Assembly: GCA_014904845.1 (NCBI GenBank)
Contig: MU119205.1
Location: 310,001 to 374,000 of the forward strand
Source: Acephala macrosclerotiorum
Taxonomy: Eukaryota; Ascomycota; Leotiomycetes; Helotiales; Mollisiaceae
Direction of reading: 5' to 3'
Length of the DNA: 64,000 bases
Of this stretch, positions 1 through 8,170 are shown piece after piece; the stretch's first letter is position 1; each line of letters begins with the position of its first letter. The position numbers and the translations under genes are program-made. The notes under the pieces are model-generated. The model did no database searches. It was not told the DNA's origin and saw only the letters and a program-made list of their open reading frames with translations.

Positions 1-185
1 TGGACAACACCTCATCACCACCACCGAAGCAAGACTTGAAAGAAGAGATCGCGAACTGCTGTAAGTGTGGGAATCCAATGATAGACCGGATATGCGAGAA
101 ACACAACCCTGCGCACGTCTTTTGCTTAGATTACCTTAAGATATCAGCGAACGTGAGAATTGGGACGGGAGTCAGGGAAGCTTGA
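1..185 (+). CDS. C-terminal end of a small Cys/His-rich protein (5' partial)
   Basis: An open frame enters from the left edge (first full codon at base 3) and runs 60 codons to a TGA at 183-185. The visible tail is hydrophilic and carries a CCKCGNP stretch followed by CEKHNPAHVFC, so four to five cysteines and two histidines lie within about 25 residues, a pattern that could bind zinc. I do not recognise the family. The C-x-NP-x-H-x-C flavour recurs in two small minus-strand proteins at 3350-3589 and 3939-4196, so it may belong to the same local family in the opposite orientation. The start and any upstream exons lie outside the window, and the frame could also be a chance opening. Confidence 0.4.
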   Translation, partial: DNTSSPPPKQDLKEEIANCCKCGNPMIDRICEKHNPAHVFCLDYLKISANVRIGTGVREA

Positions 186-280
186 GGGTCTGGGAGTTGT
201 TTGTACGGTAGGAGGCGGGCTTCAGGAGCGTTGAGAGTTTGCGAGGCGTTTGTTGATATTGTATTGCTATTTATGATTCT

Positions 281-508
281 TCAAATCCTCCTAATCTCTT
301 TTATTCGCTCCAAATATGCCTGTGTTCGGAGTGTGAGTTGCTCTCGCTCAGCATCTAGCTTCTGGTGGAGGACTTGTCGGTTCAGTATCTCGGCGGTTTT
401 GAGTGAAATTTGGAATGGAGACGACCTGCCATGCATAAGAATATCGTTCTCGAGACACTCAAAAAAGCGGGCAATAGTTGCTCGTTGGGTCTCGCTGGAT
501 TGCGACAT
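281..508 (-). CDS. Small charged protein, array unit 1 (75 aa)
   Basis: ATG at 506-508, stop TGA at 281-283, 75 residues without introns. The product begins MSQSSETQ, has one internal Cys (FFECLEND) and a C-terminal half rich in Glu, Arg and Gln (LDAEREQL, YLERIKEI) that would form an amphipathic helix or short coiled coil. No signal peptide and no known domain are visible. It is the most downstream unit of the array and has the conserved upstream block at 612-679, about 100 bases before the ATG, which is the main reason to treat it as a gene rather than a chance frame. Confidence 0.45.
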   Translation of the reverse strand: MSQSSETQRATIARFFECLENDILMHGRSSPFQISLKTAEILNRQVLHQKLDAEREQLTLRTQAYLERIKEIRRI

Positions 509-611
509 GTTGTTTCTGTGCAGAAGTAGTGTGTCTTAAATCTCTTTATCATGTGAGGTACTAGATTGTTTTGGGGTATTCCAGTTTGGCGGGTATAGAT
601 TGGGATTGTAT

Positions 612-679
612 CTTGCAAGTGCGGGAGGGGAGGAAGAAGAGCTCGAGGGAATACTTATACCTTCAGGAATGAATCATCT
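612..679 (-). promoter_or_regulatory. Conserved upstream block of array unit 1
   Basis: Read on the plus strand it runs CTTGCAAGTGCGGGAGG, a purine-rich stretch, ATACTTATACC, then GAATGAATCATC. It aligns with the blocks at 1173-1243, 1846-1910, 3104-3166 and 3665-3736. On the coding (minus) strand it gives a GATTCATTC motif, a GTATAAGTAT core that could act as a TATA element, and CACTTGCAAG near the expected transcription start. Confidence 0.45.
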
Positions 680-857
680 AGAGTGTTGATTCATTTTGCG
701 AATAATGTACTGAGGGGACAGGATGGTTCAAGAACTTCAACGCCATCGAATTTCAGTTCATTGTTGCAAAAAGATACATCTCCGTTGGAAAAGCCCACAC
801 ACGCCCAGTAACGAAGCAACCTTGCATTTCCAAAAGTCATCTCTGATCCTCAGCCTC

Positions 858-1064
858 CTACCTCCCTCCCGCAGCCCACTCAGAATTGCTACGATTCGCT
901 TCCGCAATTCGCACTTGCTGCTCTCTCCGTTTCTTCTCATTTTGCCTCTCAGCATCCTTTTTCTTCATCTCATTCAAGATTTGCTCTGTTCGAGTTGTGC
1001 GGTCGGCGAGACTGTTGACTGTGTTATCCAGGAAGTTTGATAATGGTTATTGAGTGGGAGGCAT
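858..1064 (-). pseudogene. Array unit 2, small charged protein with in-frame stop at codon 6
   Basis: The minus-strand frame opens with ATG at 1062-1064 (MPPTQ), meets TAA as codon 6 and then stays open for 62 more codons to TAG at 858-860. The part after the stop is strongly coding in character: NFLDNTVNSLADRTTR, then NEMKKKDAERQNEKKRR, an Arg/Lys/Glu-rich helix. The MPP/MPS start is shared with units 4 and 5. The conserved upstream block lies at 1173-1243. Either the gene was inactivated by one change to TAA, or translation starts further in at an internal ATG, which would leave about 38 residues. I favour a recent pseudogene. Confidence 0.5.
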
Positions 1065-1172
1065 TTTCTTTTGCTAGTGATTCTTTAAAGCTTGTTCTTA
1101 AAATTTTTATTCCTCGGTGTTTGAGTGATTTTCTTGGTGCTGGAAACTAAGTTTGGAGTTTGATCTTGGACG

Positions 1173-1243
1173 TGGCAAGTGTGGAAAGAGGGCATGAGGG
1201 AAAGATTTTATACTTGGTAGTTGAGAGGTATGTGAATCAAGCC
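1173..1243 (-). promoter_or_regulatory. Conserved upstream block of array unit 2
   Basis: Plus-strand reading: GGCAAGTGTGGAAAGAGGGC, a purine-rich run, TTTTATACTTGG, then TGTGAATCAAGCC. The closest match is the block at 3104-3166, where GCAAGTGTGGA, TTTATACT and TGAATCAAGCC recur in the same order and spacing. On the coding strand this is GGCTTGATTCACA, a TATAAA core and CCACACTTGCC. Confidence 0.5.
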
Positions 1244-1474
1244 ACCATGCAGCTGGCAGATCTCATGCTTCTGAATGCTGAGGCTGGAAAGGGGCGATGC
1301 CCCGACCTATTTTCTACGACTTCTGTGATTCTAATGCTTCTTAAAATCATAGACATTCGTTACAATCTTCCCACAGTCAACGTTCTCAAGTCACTATCAT
1401 TCTTTGCGTCTATAAATTACAAATCTCAAAAAAGCTTCGCGCAAAATGCAATCCCTCACACATCCTCCCTAATG

Positions 1475-1817
1475 CTAACGCTCCTCTTTATCTTTCATAC
1501 GTTTATCTTCCTCCATAGGAAAGAGTTCACTCTTCACAGCTCCTGCCAGCGTCTGCTCTTCCAATCGAATCTTCTTCTCCTCATCCTTCCCCGAAACCTT
1601 TTCAGGTTTCTCGCTTGAAGAATCCTCGTCTTTACGGACGTGTTTCGTCAGGCTTTTCATTTTATGCTGGACGCGGTCCACCCAAGACTTTTTATATAGA
1701 GGAGTCCTCGCATCCCCGTATTTATGTAAGTGTTTTCGTAAAATTCTGTTTTGTAATGAAGATCTTAGAACAGGTGCTCTTGTGATTGTGGGTTTTTAAA
1801 TTGAATTCTTCGACCAT
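1475..1817 (-). pseudogene. Array unit 3, small basic/acidic protein with a frameshift
   Basis: ATG at 1815-1817 opens a frame (MVEEFNLKTH...) that ends after 31 codons, while a second frame, overlapping it and open to TAG at 1475-1477, reads RKHLHKYGDARTPLY, then KKSWVDRVQHKMKSLTKHV and a Lys/Glu-rich tail. Joining the two needs a frame change around 1700-1800; I found no convincing GT-AG intron there, so a one-base indel is the simplest explanation. The segment YGDARTPLY..SWVDRVQHKM looks conserved-protein-like but I cannot name it. The upstream block is at 1846-1910, unusually close to the ATG. Confidence 0.4.
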
Positions 1818-1845
1818 TGGAAAAGTGACGAGCAAGGGGCTTTAC

Positions 1846-1910
1846 TTGGGCAAATGAAGAGAGAGGGCAGGAGGAGGAAATTTTATAAACGGAGGTTGAT
1901 TTTGGGTGTA
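1846..1910 (-). promoter_or_regulatory. Conserved upstream block of array unit 3
   Basis: Plus-strand reading: TTGGGCAAATGAAGAGAGAG, GGCAGGAGGAGG, AAATTTTATAAACGGAGG. It aligns well with the block at 1173-1243 (GGCAAGTGTGGAAAGAGGGC ... GATTTTATACTTGG). TTTATAAAAT on the coding strand is a good TATA box. Confidence 0.4.
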
Positions 1911-2150
1911 AATCAGCTGTTCATGTTCATGGTACTGAATGTCCTTTTGGGGATAGATTGATTCAAATGCTTCTTCAATACAATCAGACTCGCTTTCAAA
2001 GTACGCAGAACCTAATGCTATGTTCATGTCTCAAAATTCACACACAAGTTCATCAAGTATCGACATCGAAATTCGGCGCTCTGAGCCCCTTTGACAAACA
2101 CATATATCTTGCTTCCTCCCCCATCACTTCGGGTTCTTACCACTTGCACC

Positions 2151-2379
2151 CTACATTTTCCCCTTCAATCGTAGCATCACCTTCTTGTCCTGTTCAATGG
2201 ACCCAGGAGACTGTCCTTGGTTCGAAGCATTTTCAAAGGCTTTAGCTCGACTATATTTATACAGGGCTTGGTCAACATCTTCGAGCTGCTTATTGAATGC
2301 AGGCGAGAGCTTGATCGATGGACTCTACTTGTTCTTGGAAGGGAGGTGACTTATGGTCAAGATTTTGAGAAGGAGGCAT
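2151..2379 (-). pseudogene. Array unit 4, small protein with a one-base frameshift
   Basis: ATG at 2377-2379 starts MPPSQNLDHKSPPFQEQ and runs 29 codons to TAA (SIDQALACIQ-stop). One base earlier in phase, the reading continues NKQLEDVDQALYKYSR and on to TAG at 2151-2153, for a joined length of about 76 residues, the typical size of array members. The overall span of 229 bases is 76 codons plus one base, which fits a single-base indel near 2290. The MPPSQ start resembles unit 2 (MPPTQ). A short upstream match (GAGGACTTTGTGAATCAAGC) lies at 2484-2503. No known domain. Confidence 0.45.
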
Positions 2380-2459
2380 TTCGATCTTGGAACGTTGGGA
2401 ATGGTATTCTTAGTTTGAGTGTCTAAAATGTTTGTTGACAAGCTAACGTTACTTCTAAG

Positions 2460-2503
2460 CAAGAGAGTGGTACCGAGAAATCGAGGACTTTGTGAATCAA
2501 GCT
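2460..2503 (-). promoter_or_regulatory. Partial upstream block of array unit 4
   Basis: Only the distal half of the shared block is clear: GAGGACTTTGTGAATCAAGC on the plus strand, matching AAGGACTCATGAATCAAGCC at 3147-3166. The A/T core seen in other units is not obvious here. Confidence 0.35.
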
Positions 2504-2699
2504 CTCACGGCCAAAGTCTCGGTCCTTATTTCTGAATGTTTTATGCGAATAGAATGACCCAGACACACCCTTCTTCAAAGTGGACGATATCCGTTGCAAG
2601 ATTTCAGAAAATCAACGACAGTTCAAGTCGCCGCTAAGTCCTCCCAAAAGTGTTTACCAGAAACAAAGGCAACCAATCCCTACGCTCGACTTTCCTGTA

Positions 2700-2945
2700 T
2701 CACCTCACTACCTCTCGATTCACGGCTGCCATCTTCTCCTGCAGCTGCACTCCACTGACCTTCTCAACCTCGATTGTCTCCAATGGCACTCCGTTCTGAA
2801 TCACTGCTTCCTTTAAGTCCCTGTTTCGGCGTCGTTCAATCTCTTCGTCAGGGGTGGCTTCGACTTGATTTCCGAAATAAAATGGGGTAGTTCGATTTCT
2901 GTTAGCCTGGTTGAAAGATTCTCGTTGTTCGAGGGGAGAAGGCAT
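2700..2945 (-). CDS. Small charged protein, array unit 5 (81 aa)
   Basis: ATG at 2943-2945 and stop TGA at 2700-2702 give an uninterrupted 81-residue protein beginning MPSPLEQRESFNQAN. It has a Glu/Arg-rich middle (DEEIERRRNRDLKE) and a C-terminal half with VEKVSGVQLQEKMAAV. No Cys motif, signal peptide or membrane segment is visible. It is one of the best-preserved units: intact frame, MPP/MPS-type start as in units 2 and 4, and the clearest copy of the upstream block at 3104-3166, which puts a TATAAA-like core about 190 bases ahead of the ATG. Function unknown. Confidence 0.5.
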   Translation of the reverse strand: MPSPLEQRESFNQANRNRTTPFYFGNQVEATPDEEIERRRNRDLKEAVIQNGVPLETIEVEKVSGVQLQEKMAAVNREVVR

Positions 2946-3103
2946 TTTGGTTTGCGTGTCTAGACTTCAAGTTCCTCTTAAAATTTTTGGAAAGGAAGAT
3001 TCAGTGTGGAGATGGTACTAATTGAAGGTAAAACAACTACTTGGTTTGAGTTTTCAATACCAAGATCTTGATTTTTGTCGAGGTGTGAGTATGAGTTGCA
3101 AGT

Positions 3104-3166
3104 TGCAAGTGTGGAGCACGAGAAAGCATAATTTATACTGGAACTTTAAGGACTCATGAATCAAGC
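3104..3166 (-). promoter_or_regulatory. Conserved upstream block of array unit 5
   Basis: Plus-strand reading: TTGCAAGTGTGGAGCACGAG, AAAGCATAATTTATACTGG, then GGACTCATGAATCAAGCC. It matches the block at 1173-1243 over its whole length. On the coding strand: GGCTTGATTCATGAGTCC, CCAGTATAAATTATG (TATA-like) and CCACACTTGCAA. Confidence 0.5.
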
Positions 3167-3349
3167 CTTCCAGCAATACCCATGACTCATTGGCGCGTAT
3201 GATTTGCAGAAGTTGCTTCCATGGTTCAGAAATCATCGATTCTTACAAAAGCCAGAGGATCCAGCAACGCCTAATGTCCCTCCTCCCTCTGGACACTTTT
3301 CAAATTCAACACCAAGCAAAAATTCAACGCAAAATTCGTGCGCAAACGC

Positions 3350-3589
3350 TCACTCCCTACTTGCTCTCTCCGCAATCTTCTCCTTATTGCGCTCCATGAA
3401 GATGTCGCTAATCTTGTGTATCCTCTTCAACAACTCCGTGTCAGGCTTCACTGATTCCCGGAGATTCTCTTCTCTGTCCCGGATCGCCTGGGGTGATTCT
3501 TCCAGCTCACCACAGTCTCGAGTCTGACCTGAGCAACTTTTCTCATGCTGAGGGTTCAGGCAGGCTGGTCGCTTTGGATAGTTTGGCAT
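3350..3589 (-). CDS. Small Cys/His-containing charged protein, array unit 6 (79 aa)
   Basis: The start chosen is ATG at 3587-3589 (MPNYPKRPACLNP); the frame extends further upstream only without a better ATG. The stop is TGA at 3350-3352. Residues 7-20 hold the motif RPACLNPQHEKSCSG (two Cys and one His), followed by another Cys (RDCGELE), then a highly charged helical tail (RDREENLRES, ISDIFMERNKEKIAER). The N-terminal C-LNP-x-H-x3-C pattern is shared with unit 7 (C-ENP-x-H-x3-C) and, loosely, with the partial protein at the left edge. Upstream block at 3665-3736. No known family. Confidence 0.5.
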   Translation of the reverse strand: MPNYPKRPACLNPQHEKSCSGQTRDCGELEESPQAIRDREENLRESVKPDTELLKRIHKISDIFMERNKEKIAERASRE

Positions 3590-3664
3590 TGTTATTTTTG
3601 AGGTGCAGACTTCTGGAATGTCTATGAAGGTCTTGTTGTTGAGGCGATGCAGATTAGCGGTAGA

Positions 3665-3736
3665 TCTTGTAAGTAGAGGCTGAGAACATAGCGAGATACT
3701 GTACTTATACCTATACCTCGAGGACAATTTGAGTCA
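3665..3736 (-). promoter_or_regulatory. Conserved upstream block of array unit 6
   Basis: Plus-strand reading: CTTGTAAGTAGAGGCTGAG, GATACTGTACTTATACC, then CGAGGACAATTTGAGTCAC. It aligns with the block at 612-679 (CTTGCAAGTGCGG ... ATACTTATACC ... GAATGAATCA). The GGTATAAGTAC core on the coding strand is TATA-like. Confidence 0.4.
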
Positions 3737-3938
3737 CAGTCCAGAGTATGAGCCCTTGAGTTACTTCTCATCACATGTCTGTTACCAGCAAAGACACCGG
3801 GAATGAAAGCTAAGGAACGTGAAAGTTCCAAAAGATGAGGGAGATTTAGATTTCAGCACCTGACCTACAAAACACTGCATTTCCCTCCGCCTGTCACGCT
3901 CACTCGTCCCAGCCCAGCAACACCCCCACATATTCTCC

Positions 3939-4196
3939 TCATTTATCCCCGCCACCCTTCTTCCTGCTCTTCTCCATGTTTTTCCGACGAGCAATCTCTT
4001 TCTCTATTTCCTTCAATCTCTTCTCTAGCTTCTTGAGCTTCTTTCCCTCGTCTGTTATCGCTTTCTCCTTTGCCTCTTTCTCCCGTTTCTCCTTCTCCCT
4101 GCTCGCAGCGCATTGACAGCCGAGGCCATGGAGGGGATTTTCGCATGGTCGAGGGATGGGTTGAGCTGGGTTTTGGTAGCGTGGTGGAATCGTCAT
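3939..4196 (-). CDS. Small Lys/Glu-rich coiled-coil protein, array unit 7 (85 aa)
   Basis: ATG at 4194-4196, stop TGA at 3939-3941, 85 residues. The N-terminus is Pro-rich with PRPCENPLHGLGCQCA (three Cys, one His); residues from about 33 to the end are almost only Lys, Glu, Arg, Ala and Leu (REKEKREKEAKEKAI, KKLKKLEKRLKEIEKEIA) and should form a continuous coiled coil or single alpha-helix. This is the most upstream recognisable array member. A weak GAATCA-type motif lies near 4382 (TGATTCAAG, plus strand), but the full upstream block is not clear. Possible role as a nucleic-acid- or self-binding small protein is speculation. Confidence 0.5.
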   Translation of the reverse strand: MTIPPRYQNPAQPIPRPCENPLHGLGCQCAASREKEKREKEAKEKAITDEGKKLKKLEKRLKEIEKEIARRKNMEKSRKKGGGDK

Positions 4197-4469
4197 ATTA
4201 TGTGTAAGTATTTGAAGTCTTGTTTGTCGTTAGCGTTATTGATTCGATATGGGGTTCTGTCCAAGGAGTTGGAGTTTAAGTTGGAGTCTTTCTGATCCGC
4301 TGAAGATGAATCCAAAGTAGCCGGAAGATATTATTCCACATGAATGTCCGGGTGAATAACAGTCTTCCTCGTTCGCACCATGATTCAAGTATTGACGAAA
4401 TTTATGGAAATAGAGACACTGTGATTCAGTCTGGTTTCTTCACCAACAATCATCGAGCATGTGCTTTAT

Positions 4470-4667
4470 TTATTCCCTAATCTTTCCACTCCTCATCTTA
4501 CTCTTCGTGGGTCCCGTCGCTGGGACACAAGGCCTCTTAGAGTACTGCCCCCAATGCCTAACCTGAATCATCTCCTTCCGCGTTTCGTTCCCCGTGAACT
4601 CCCGCTTCGGTGTCGCTTGGTATCTGCACCAAGCCCCATCGGTTCTCTTTTCTTCACTGCCAGTCAA
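4470..4667 (-). CDS. Possible exon or fragment of an unknown small protein
   Basis: A minus-strand frame open for 65 codons, with no ATG (it begins in a TTG context), ending at TAA 4470-4472. The reading (GAWCRYQATPKREFTGNE, then SKRPCVPATGPTKSKMR) looks protein-like, basic, with two Cys. A TTGACTGGCAG acceptor-like sequence sits just before it, so it could be a 3' exon, but I could not find a matching upstream exon. It lies where an eighth array unit would be expected. Weak call. Confidence 0.2.
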   Translation of the reverse strand: MTGSEEKRTDGAWCRYQATPKREFTGNETRKEMIQVRHWGQYSKRPCVPATGPTKSKMRSGKIRE

Positions 4668-5198
4668 TACAGTTGAATGCTATGCTATGCCATTCATTGT
4701 CCCTTGCGGTCCTAATGATTCATGCTGCTTTATCTTCCTCCTCGTCCTCCACATCGCTAACATCGGAGAAGTAAATTGAAAGCCAGGTGTCAATTACTTA
4801 TAGGAAGTAGGACATTATAGAAGTGCCCCACAAGACTGGAATAATGAAGGTCCAGCGGGGTTTACAAGGTCCTCCCCAACGCTAGCGTTCTAGTTCTAGA
4901 ATGGGAGATTAAGAATTAACGAGGTGATTGTGGAGGGCCAAAACATTAAGTCCATGAGGGACATCATATAATTCGACTTCCCATCCTTTCATCCATCAAC
5001 TACCACGAGATACTGGGATTTTGAGGTCTGAACTTGGAGATAGGCCCGATGTGTACCAAATCCGACTTCCAGAACACTCTCTTGTTCGTTGAGAGTTGCT
5101 ACGCTCGTCGGTCCAGGTGATGTGCGATTCGGAGACAAGCATGAAAAGTGGGCGAATGCTTCTACCGAAGTAGGAATCGAATCGTCCTCTTCCAGCTT
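4668..5198. other. Intergenic region, no convincing gene
   Basis: No open frame here is both ATG-started and protein-like. A short acidic frame (SDVSDVEDEEEDKAA, minus strand, about 4730-4790) lacks a start. Bases 4990-5198 are the 3' flank of the RING gene. Confidence 0.4.
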
Positions 5199-6248
5199 TC
5201 AACCATCTGACCTCCCGTCTCTGTGCCGATAGGGTTCGTATCGTGTCCCTCTAGGCGTGTAATGAGACGCTCTTCCTCTGCCTGCACCTCTCCACCTTCC
5301 TCTATTTTGGTCTCTCCCTCTACGGACCTGGTCCTCTTCATCCATATCTGTATGTGCCCTCTTTCCAGGTCCCATACCAAGATGATACTGGACATTCCTA
5401 TCCCAGTCTTCTAAGCTGGTATAAGGACTCCTCAACCAAGACCTCATTTCATGCAGGAACAATCTCGTATTCTCCCTTCCCAGAAAGTCCTTCAGCATCT
5501 CCTCCGCTTGTCCCGCGCTTCCCTGAATATCGACTGTCTTTAGTATTGCTATTATATACTCCAACAAGAACTCCGCATTGTTCGCTCTCCGATCGCCACT
5601 GGAACCAGAGGCTGCCGAGGAGTCTGGGGATAAGAAAGAGAAGACTTGGAGTTCCCGTCTAATCCATTTCCTTGCCCTGGAGACCAGCTCCGCATCCTGT
5701 GTGAACATGGATGGGGTGAGGTCCTTGAACCGAGAAACTCGATTCGAACCAACGTGTAGAGAATATTGCTGGTTTCGATAGACCTCCCGCCGCCTCAGCA
5801 GCGCTTCATCTTGAGTCGGCAGCGGCCTTGGCTGCCCCCATTCTCTGCTCCTCCCTCTTGAATTGTAGCCTCTTCTCGAGCTATATCCTCTTCCAGCTCT
5901 GTGATCAAAGCTCTGTGGCGGTCTCGAGGAGCCGGGTGTACTCGAATTCGACTTCGCTGTTGAGGTTACCTCGTATGTCTTGTGGACAAGGTCGGATTTG
6001 AAGTCATAATGAACAGTCGTTATATCGGCCTTACACAGTGGACAGGAAGAGCGTTCCTGCAGCCAACTGATCAGGCAGAGGAAGTCGAAGCTCGAGTGTT
6101 GACATGGCTGCGCGACCGCAGGTTCGGAGATGCGCTCGAGGCAGATCACGCATGGGTTCTCCTCTTCGGCATCTTCGCGGCGAGTAGATATTTCATTTAG
6201 AGTTGCTTGGAGGATCTTGGACTCGACGTCCGAGTCGTGTACGTCCAT
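5199..6248 (-). CDS. RING-finger E3 ubiquitin ligase, Topors-like
   Basis: Single-exon protein of 349 residues if started at MDVHDSDVE (ATG 6246-6248); the same frame stays open to an upstream ATG at 6417-6419, but the 57 extra residues look like translated 5' leader. An N-terminal C3HC4 RING is complete: [20 protein letters not shown], then [11 protein letters not shown] and SCPLCKADI. The spacing and the CLISWL/CPLCK residues are those of the fungal Topors/ICP0-like group, E3 enzymes that pass ubiquitin (Topors also SUMO) to nuclear substrates. The middle is Arg/Gly/Ser-rich (RGRSREWGQ), and the tail is again RG-rich ([10 protein letters not shown]), suggesting RNA or DNA contact. It is divergently arranged with SLD2, sharing a region of about 360 bases with CGCG motifs. 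Confidence 0.8.
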   Translation of the reverse strand: MDVHDSDVESKILQATLNEISTRREDAEEENPCVICLERISEPAVAQPCQHSSFDFLCLISWLQERSSCPLCKADITTVHYDFKSDLVHKTYEVTSTAKSNSSTPGSSRPPQSFDHRAGRGYSSRRGYNSRGRSREWGQPRPLPTQDEALLRRREVYRNQQYSLHVGSNRVSRFKDLTPSMFTQDAELVSRARKWIRRELQVFSFLSPDSSAASGSSGDRRANNAEFLLEYIIAILKTVDIQGSAGQAEEMLKDFLGRENTRLFLHEMRSWLRSPYTSLEDWDRNVQYHLGMGPGKRAHTDMDEEDQVRRGRDQNRGRWRGAGRGRASHYTPRGTRYEPYRHRDGRSDG

Positions 6249-6535
6249 GAGGAGGAAGGAAAGAAGAAAGCCATGAGAAGGCGAGGCTGACAAGATGTCA
6301 TATTTTGGTGGCGAAGATTGACAAGGCGCTAGTTTGGATAAAAAGTGGGACACGATAAGGCTGAGAAACTGACGCGCTCGATTTCGCGGGACGCGATATT
6401 TATGGGCTGAGACATTCATAAGTTCATGTTACTTTTAACGGGCGGAGCATCTTTCGAAGAATGAATATTAATGACATCCAATAAACACACCTTCGTCCAA
6501 TTATTCTCTGAACCACTTTTACTCCAACTTCCTTG

Positions 6536-6541
6536 ACGCGT
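6536..6541 (+). promoter_or_regulatory. MCB-type element (ACGCGT) upstream of SLD2
   Basis: A perfect MluI cell-cycle box, ACGCGT, 68 bases ahead of the SLD2 start codon. In yeasts MBF binds this element to drive G1/S transcription of replication genes, so its presence here fits the gene. Two further GACGCG/ACGCGA half-type motifs lie at 6371-6396 near the RING gene leader. Regulation is inferred, not shown. Confidence 0.45.
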
Positions 6542-6608
6542 CGACTTGAGATAGCAACTTGAGAGGATTTGACTGTAGTGTGTACGGAAGTACCTGAACG
6601 CTTGGGCA

Positions 6609-8170
6609 ATGGAAGAGTCGAGACGAGCAGAGTTGACCAAGAGGTCGAATACCCTGCGAGTCGAATTGAAGTCATGGGAGAAGGAATTCGCCGCAGCAAA
6701 CAGTGGCAAGAAAGCTTCCCGAGACGCCATCAAGCAGAATCCCGAAATTGGTACCCCTCCACAGCTGGTCTCTTTTCGTATAAATGTACTAATTAGATCC
6801 CAGCTGCAAAATATAAAGAATACAATAAAGTCCGAGACTTGTTATCAGGGAAGCTAGTCGAGAAAGCCCCGGAATCCAAACGCCAGACGCCCGGAAAGAG
6901 GAAGCATGAAGATGAAGCAGGTCATGAAGTATCGAAACGATTACAACTTGCCAAGACACCTTCAAAAACGCCTTCGAAGACACACGTACAACCTTGGGAC
7001 GTGGATCCATACGATTCTCCATCCGTGGTTCGAAACCTCTTCACATCCTCGAGGAAGACTGTGCTTGGTCCTACTCCACAAAAAGATGGCCAAGTGCTGG
7101 GATTGTTTGATTTATTACAGGATGAGGGAGTTGAGGCATCACCATCAAACGACGGAGGAAAGACCCTAAAGATCCCTATCCAGGGCACACCTAGAAAGGC
7201 TACAGCAGGAACACCCCATAAGCACAACAGGACACCCGGAGGTCGGAAGAAGCTGTTAGATGCGTTTGCGACACCTTTGAAGAATCGAGATATGAATGAA
7301 CAGGGAGGAATGACTCCTTCATCGGTATCGAAGTTACATTTCTCTACGCCGTCGTTCCTGAGACGAGACAATCACCGAATACAGATGCCAGTTGTGCACG
7401 AGAACGAAGATGGAGTTACCTTGTCACCAGAAATGGTCAGAATACCAAGGAAACCTTTAGTCCGAGGTTTGAGCAGTATGCTTGCTGGCCTTCGAAAGAT
7501 GCAGGATGACGCTGCAGACGATGAGCTAGAAGTTTTACGTGAGATGGAAATGGAGGAAGCTGGCAAAACGGCGCCAAAGCCTAAGCCGAAACCAAAGTCG
7601 ATACCGGCTATACTAGAAGAGCTACCCAAAGATATTCTAGTAGAAGACAGTCAGCCAGGCTTCCCATTAGGAGGATTCGACGACGAAGCCCAATTCGACA
7701 GCGAGCCAGAAGCAGCAGAGCAGCCAAGACTAGGCCGTGACGGTAAACCCATGAAAGTCTACAAGAAGAAAGGACAAAAGCGAACAACTCGCCGAGTGAA
7801 AATAAAGCCTACTCGCTCGAAATCAACTGCGAAACCCAAAGACACTCCCGAAGAAAGCGAAGACGAATTAGTAGGTTCTGGTTCCGAAGAAGCTGTACCA
7901 GAAACGCAAATGGACGACACACCTTTCGCCGAACCAGCAGCGAATTTCGACTCGGATACTCAATCCGAATACACAGCATCAGAAGGGGGGACGAGATACA
8001 AGAGGCCCAATCAGACGAAGAATAGGCAAGCGAATAAAGATGGGAAGATCAAGACTGCTGCGAGAAAAGTGAGTGCAATTGCTCATCGAAACTTCAAGCG
8101 ATTGAAGTTAAGAAATTCGGGGGCGAAAGGGGGGCCGGCTCATAATAGTCGGTTTAGGAGGAAGAAGTGA
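6609..8170 (+). CDS. SLD2: DNA replication regulator Sld2 (DRC1)
   Basis: Two exons, 6609-6750 and 6804-8170, with a 53-base intron (GTACCC...CTAATTAG...CAG); 502 residues. The N-terminus matches the Sld2 signature: LRVELKSWEKEFAAAN, then NPEIAAKYKEYNKVRDLL across the splice. Sld2 is phosphorylated by S-phase CDK and then binds Dpb11/TopBP1 to load the CMG helicase at origins. The next ~150 residues are packed with S/T-P sites (TPSKTPSKT, SPSV, TPQK, TPRK, TPHK, TPGG, TPLK, TPSS), as expected for a multi-site CDK substrate. The C-terminus is acidic and then strongly basic (ending RFRRKK), resembling the DNA-binding tail of RecQ4/Sld2. An MCB box precedes it. Start and splice are well supported by family alignment from memory. 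Confidence 0.88.

Larger units (their letters stand above)
256..4400 (-). repeat. Tandem array of seven small-gene units, about 0.6 kb each
   Basis: Seven minus-strand short open frames start at 508, 1064, 1817, 2379, 2945, 3589 and 4196, a spacing of 556, 753, 562, 566, 644 and 607 bases. Blocks upstream of six of them align with one another (GCAAGTG-type motif, purine-rich stretch, TTATAC/TTTATA core, GAATCA-type motif), while the coding parts are hardly alignable. This looks like an old tandem duplication in which the promoter side stayed more similar than the proteins. Products are 68-110 residues, rich in Lys, Glu and Arg, and at least three units are disrupted. No known family was recognised. 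Confidence 0.6.
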
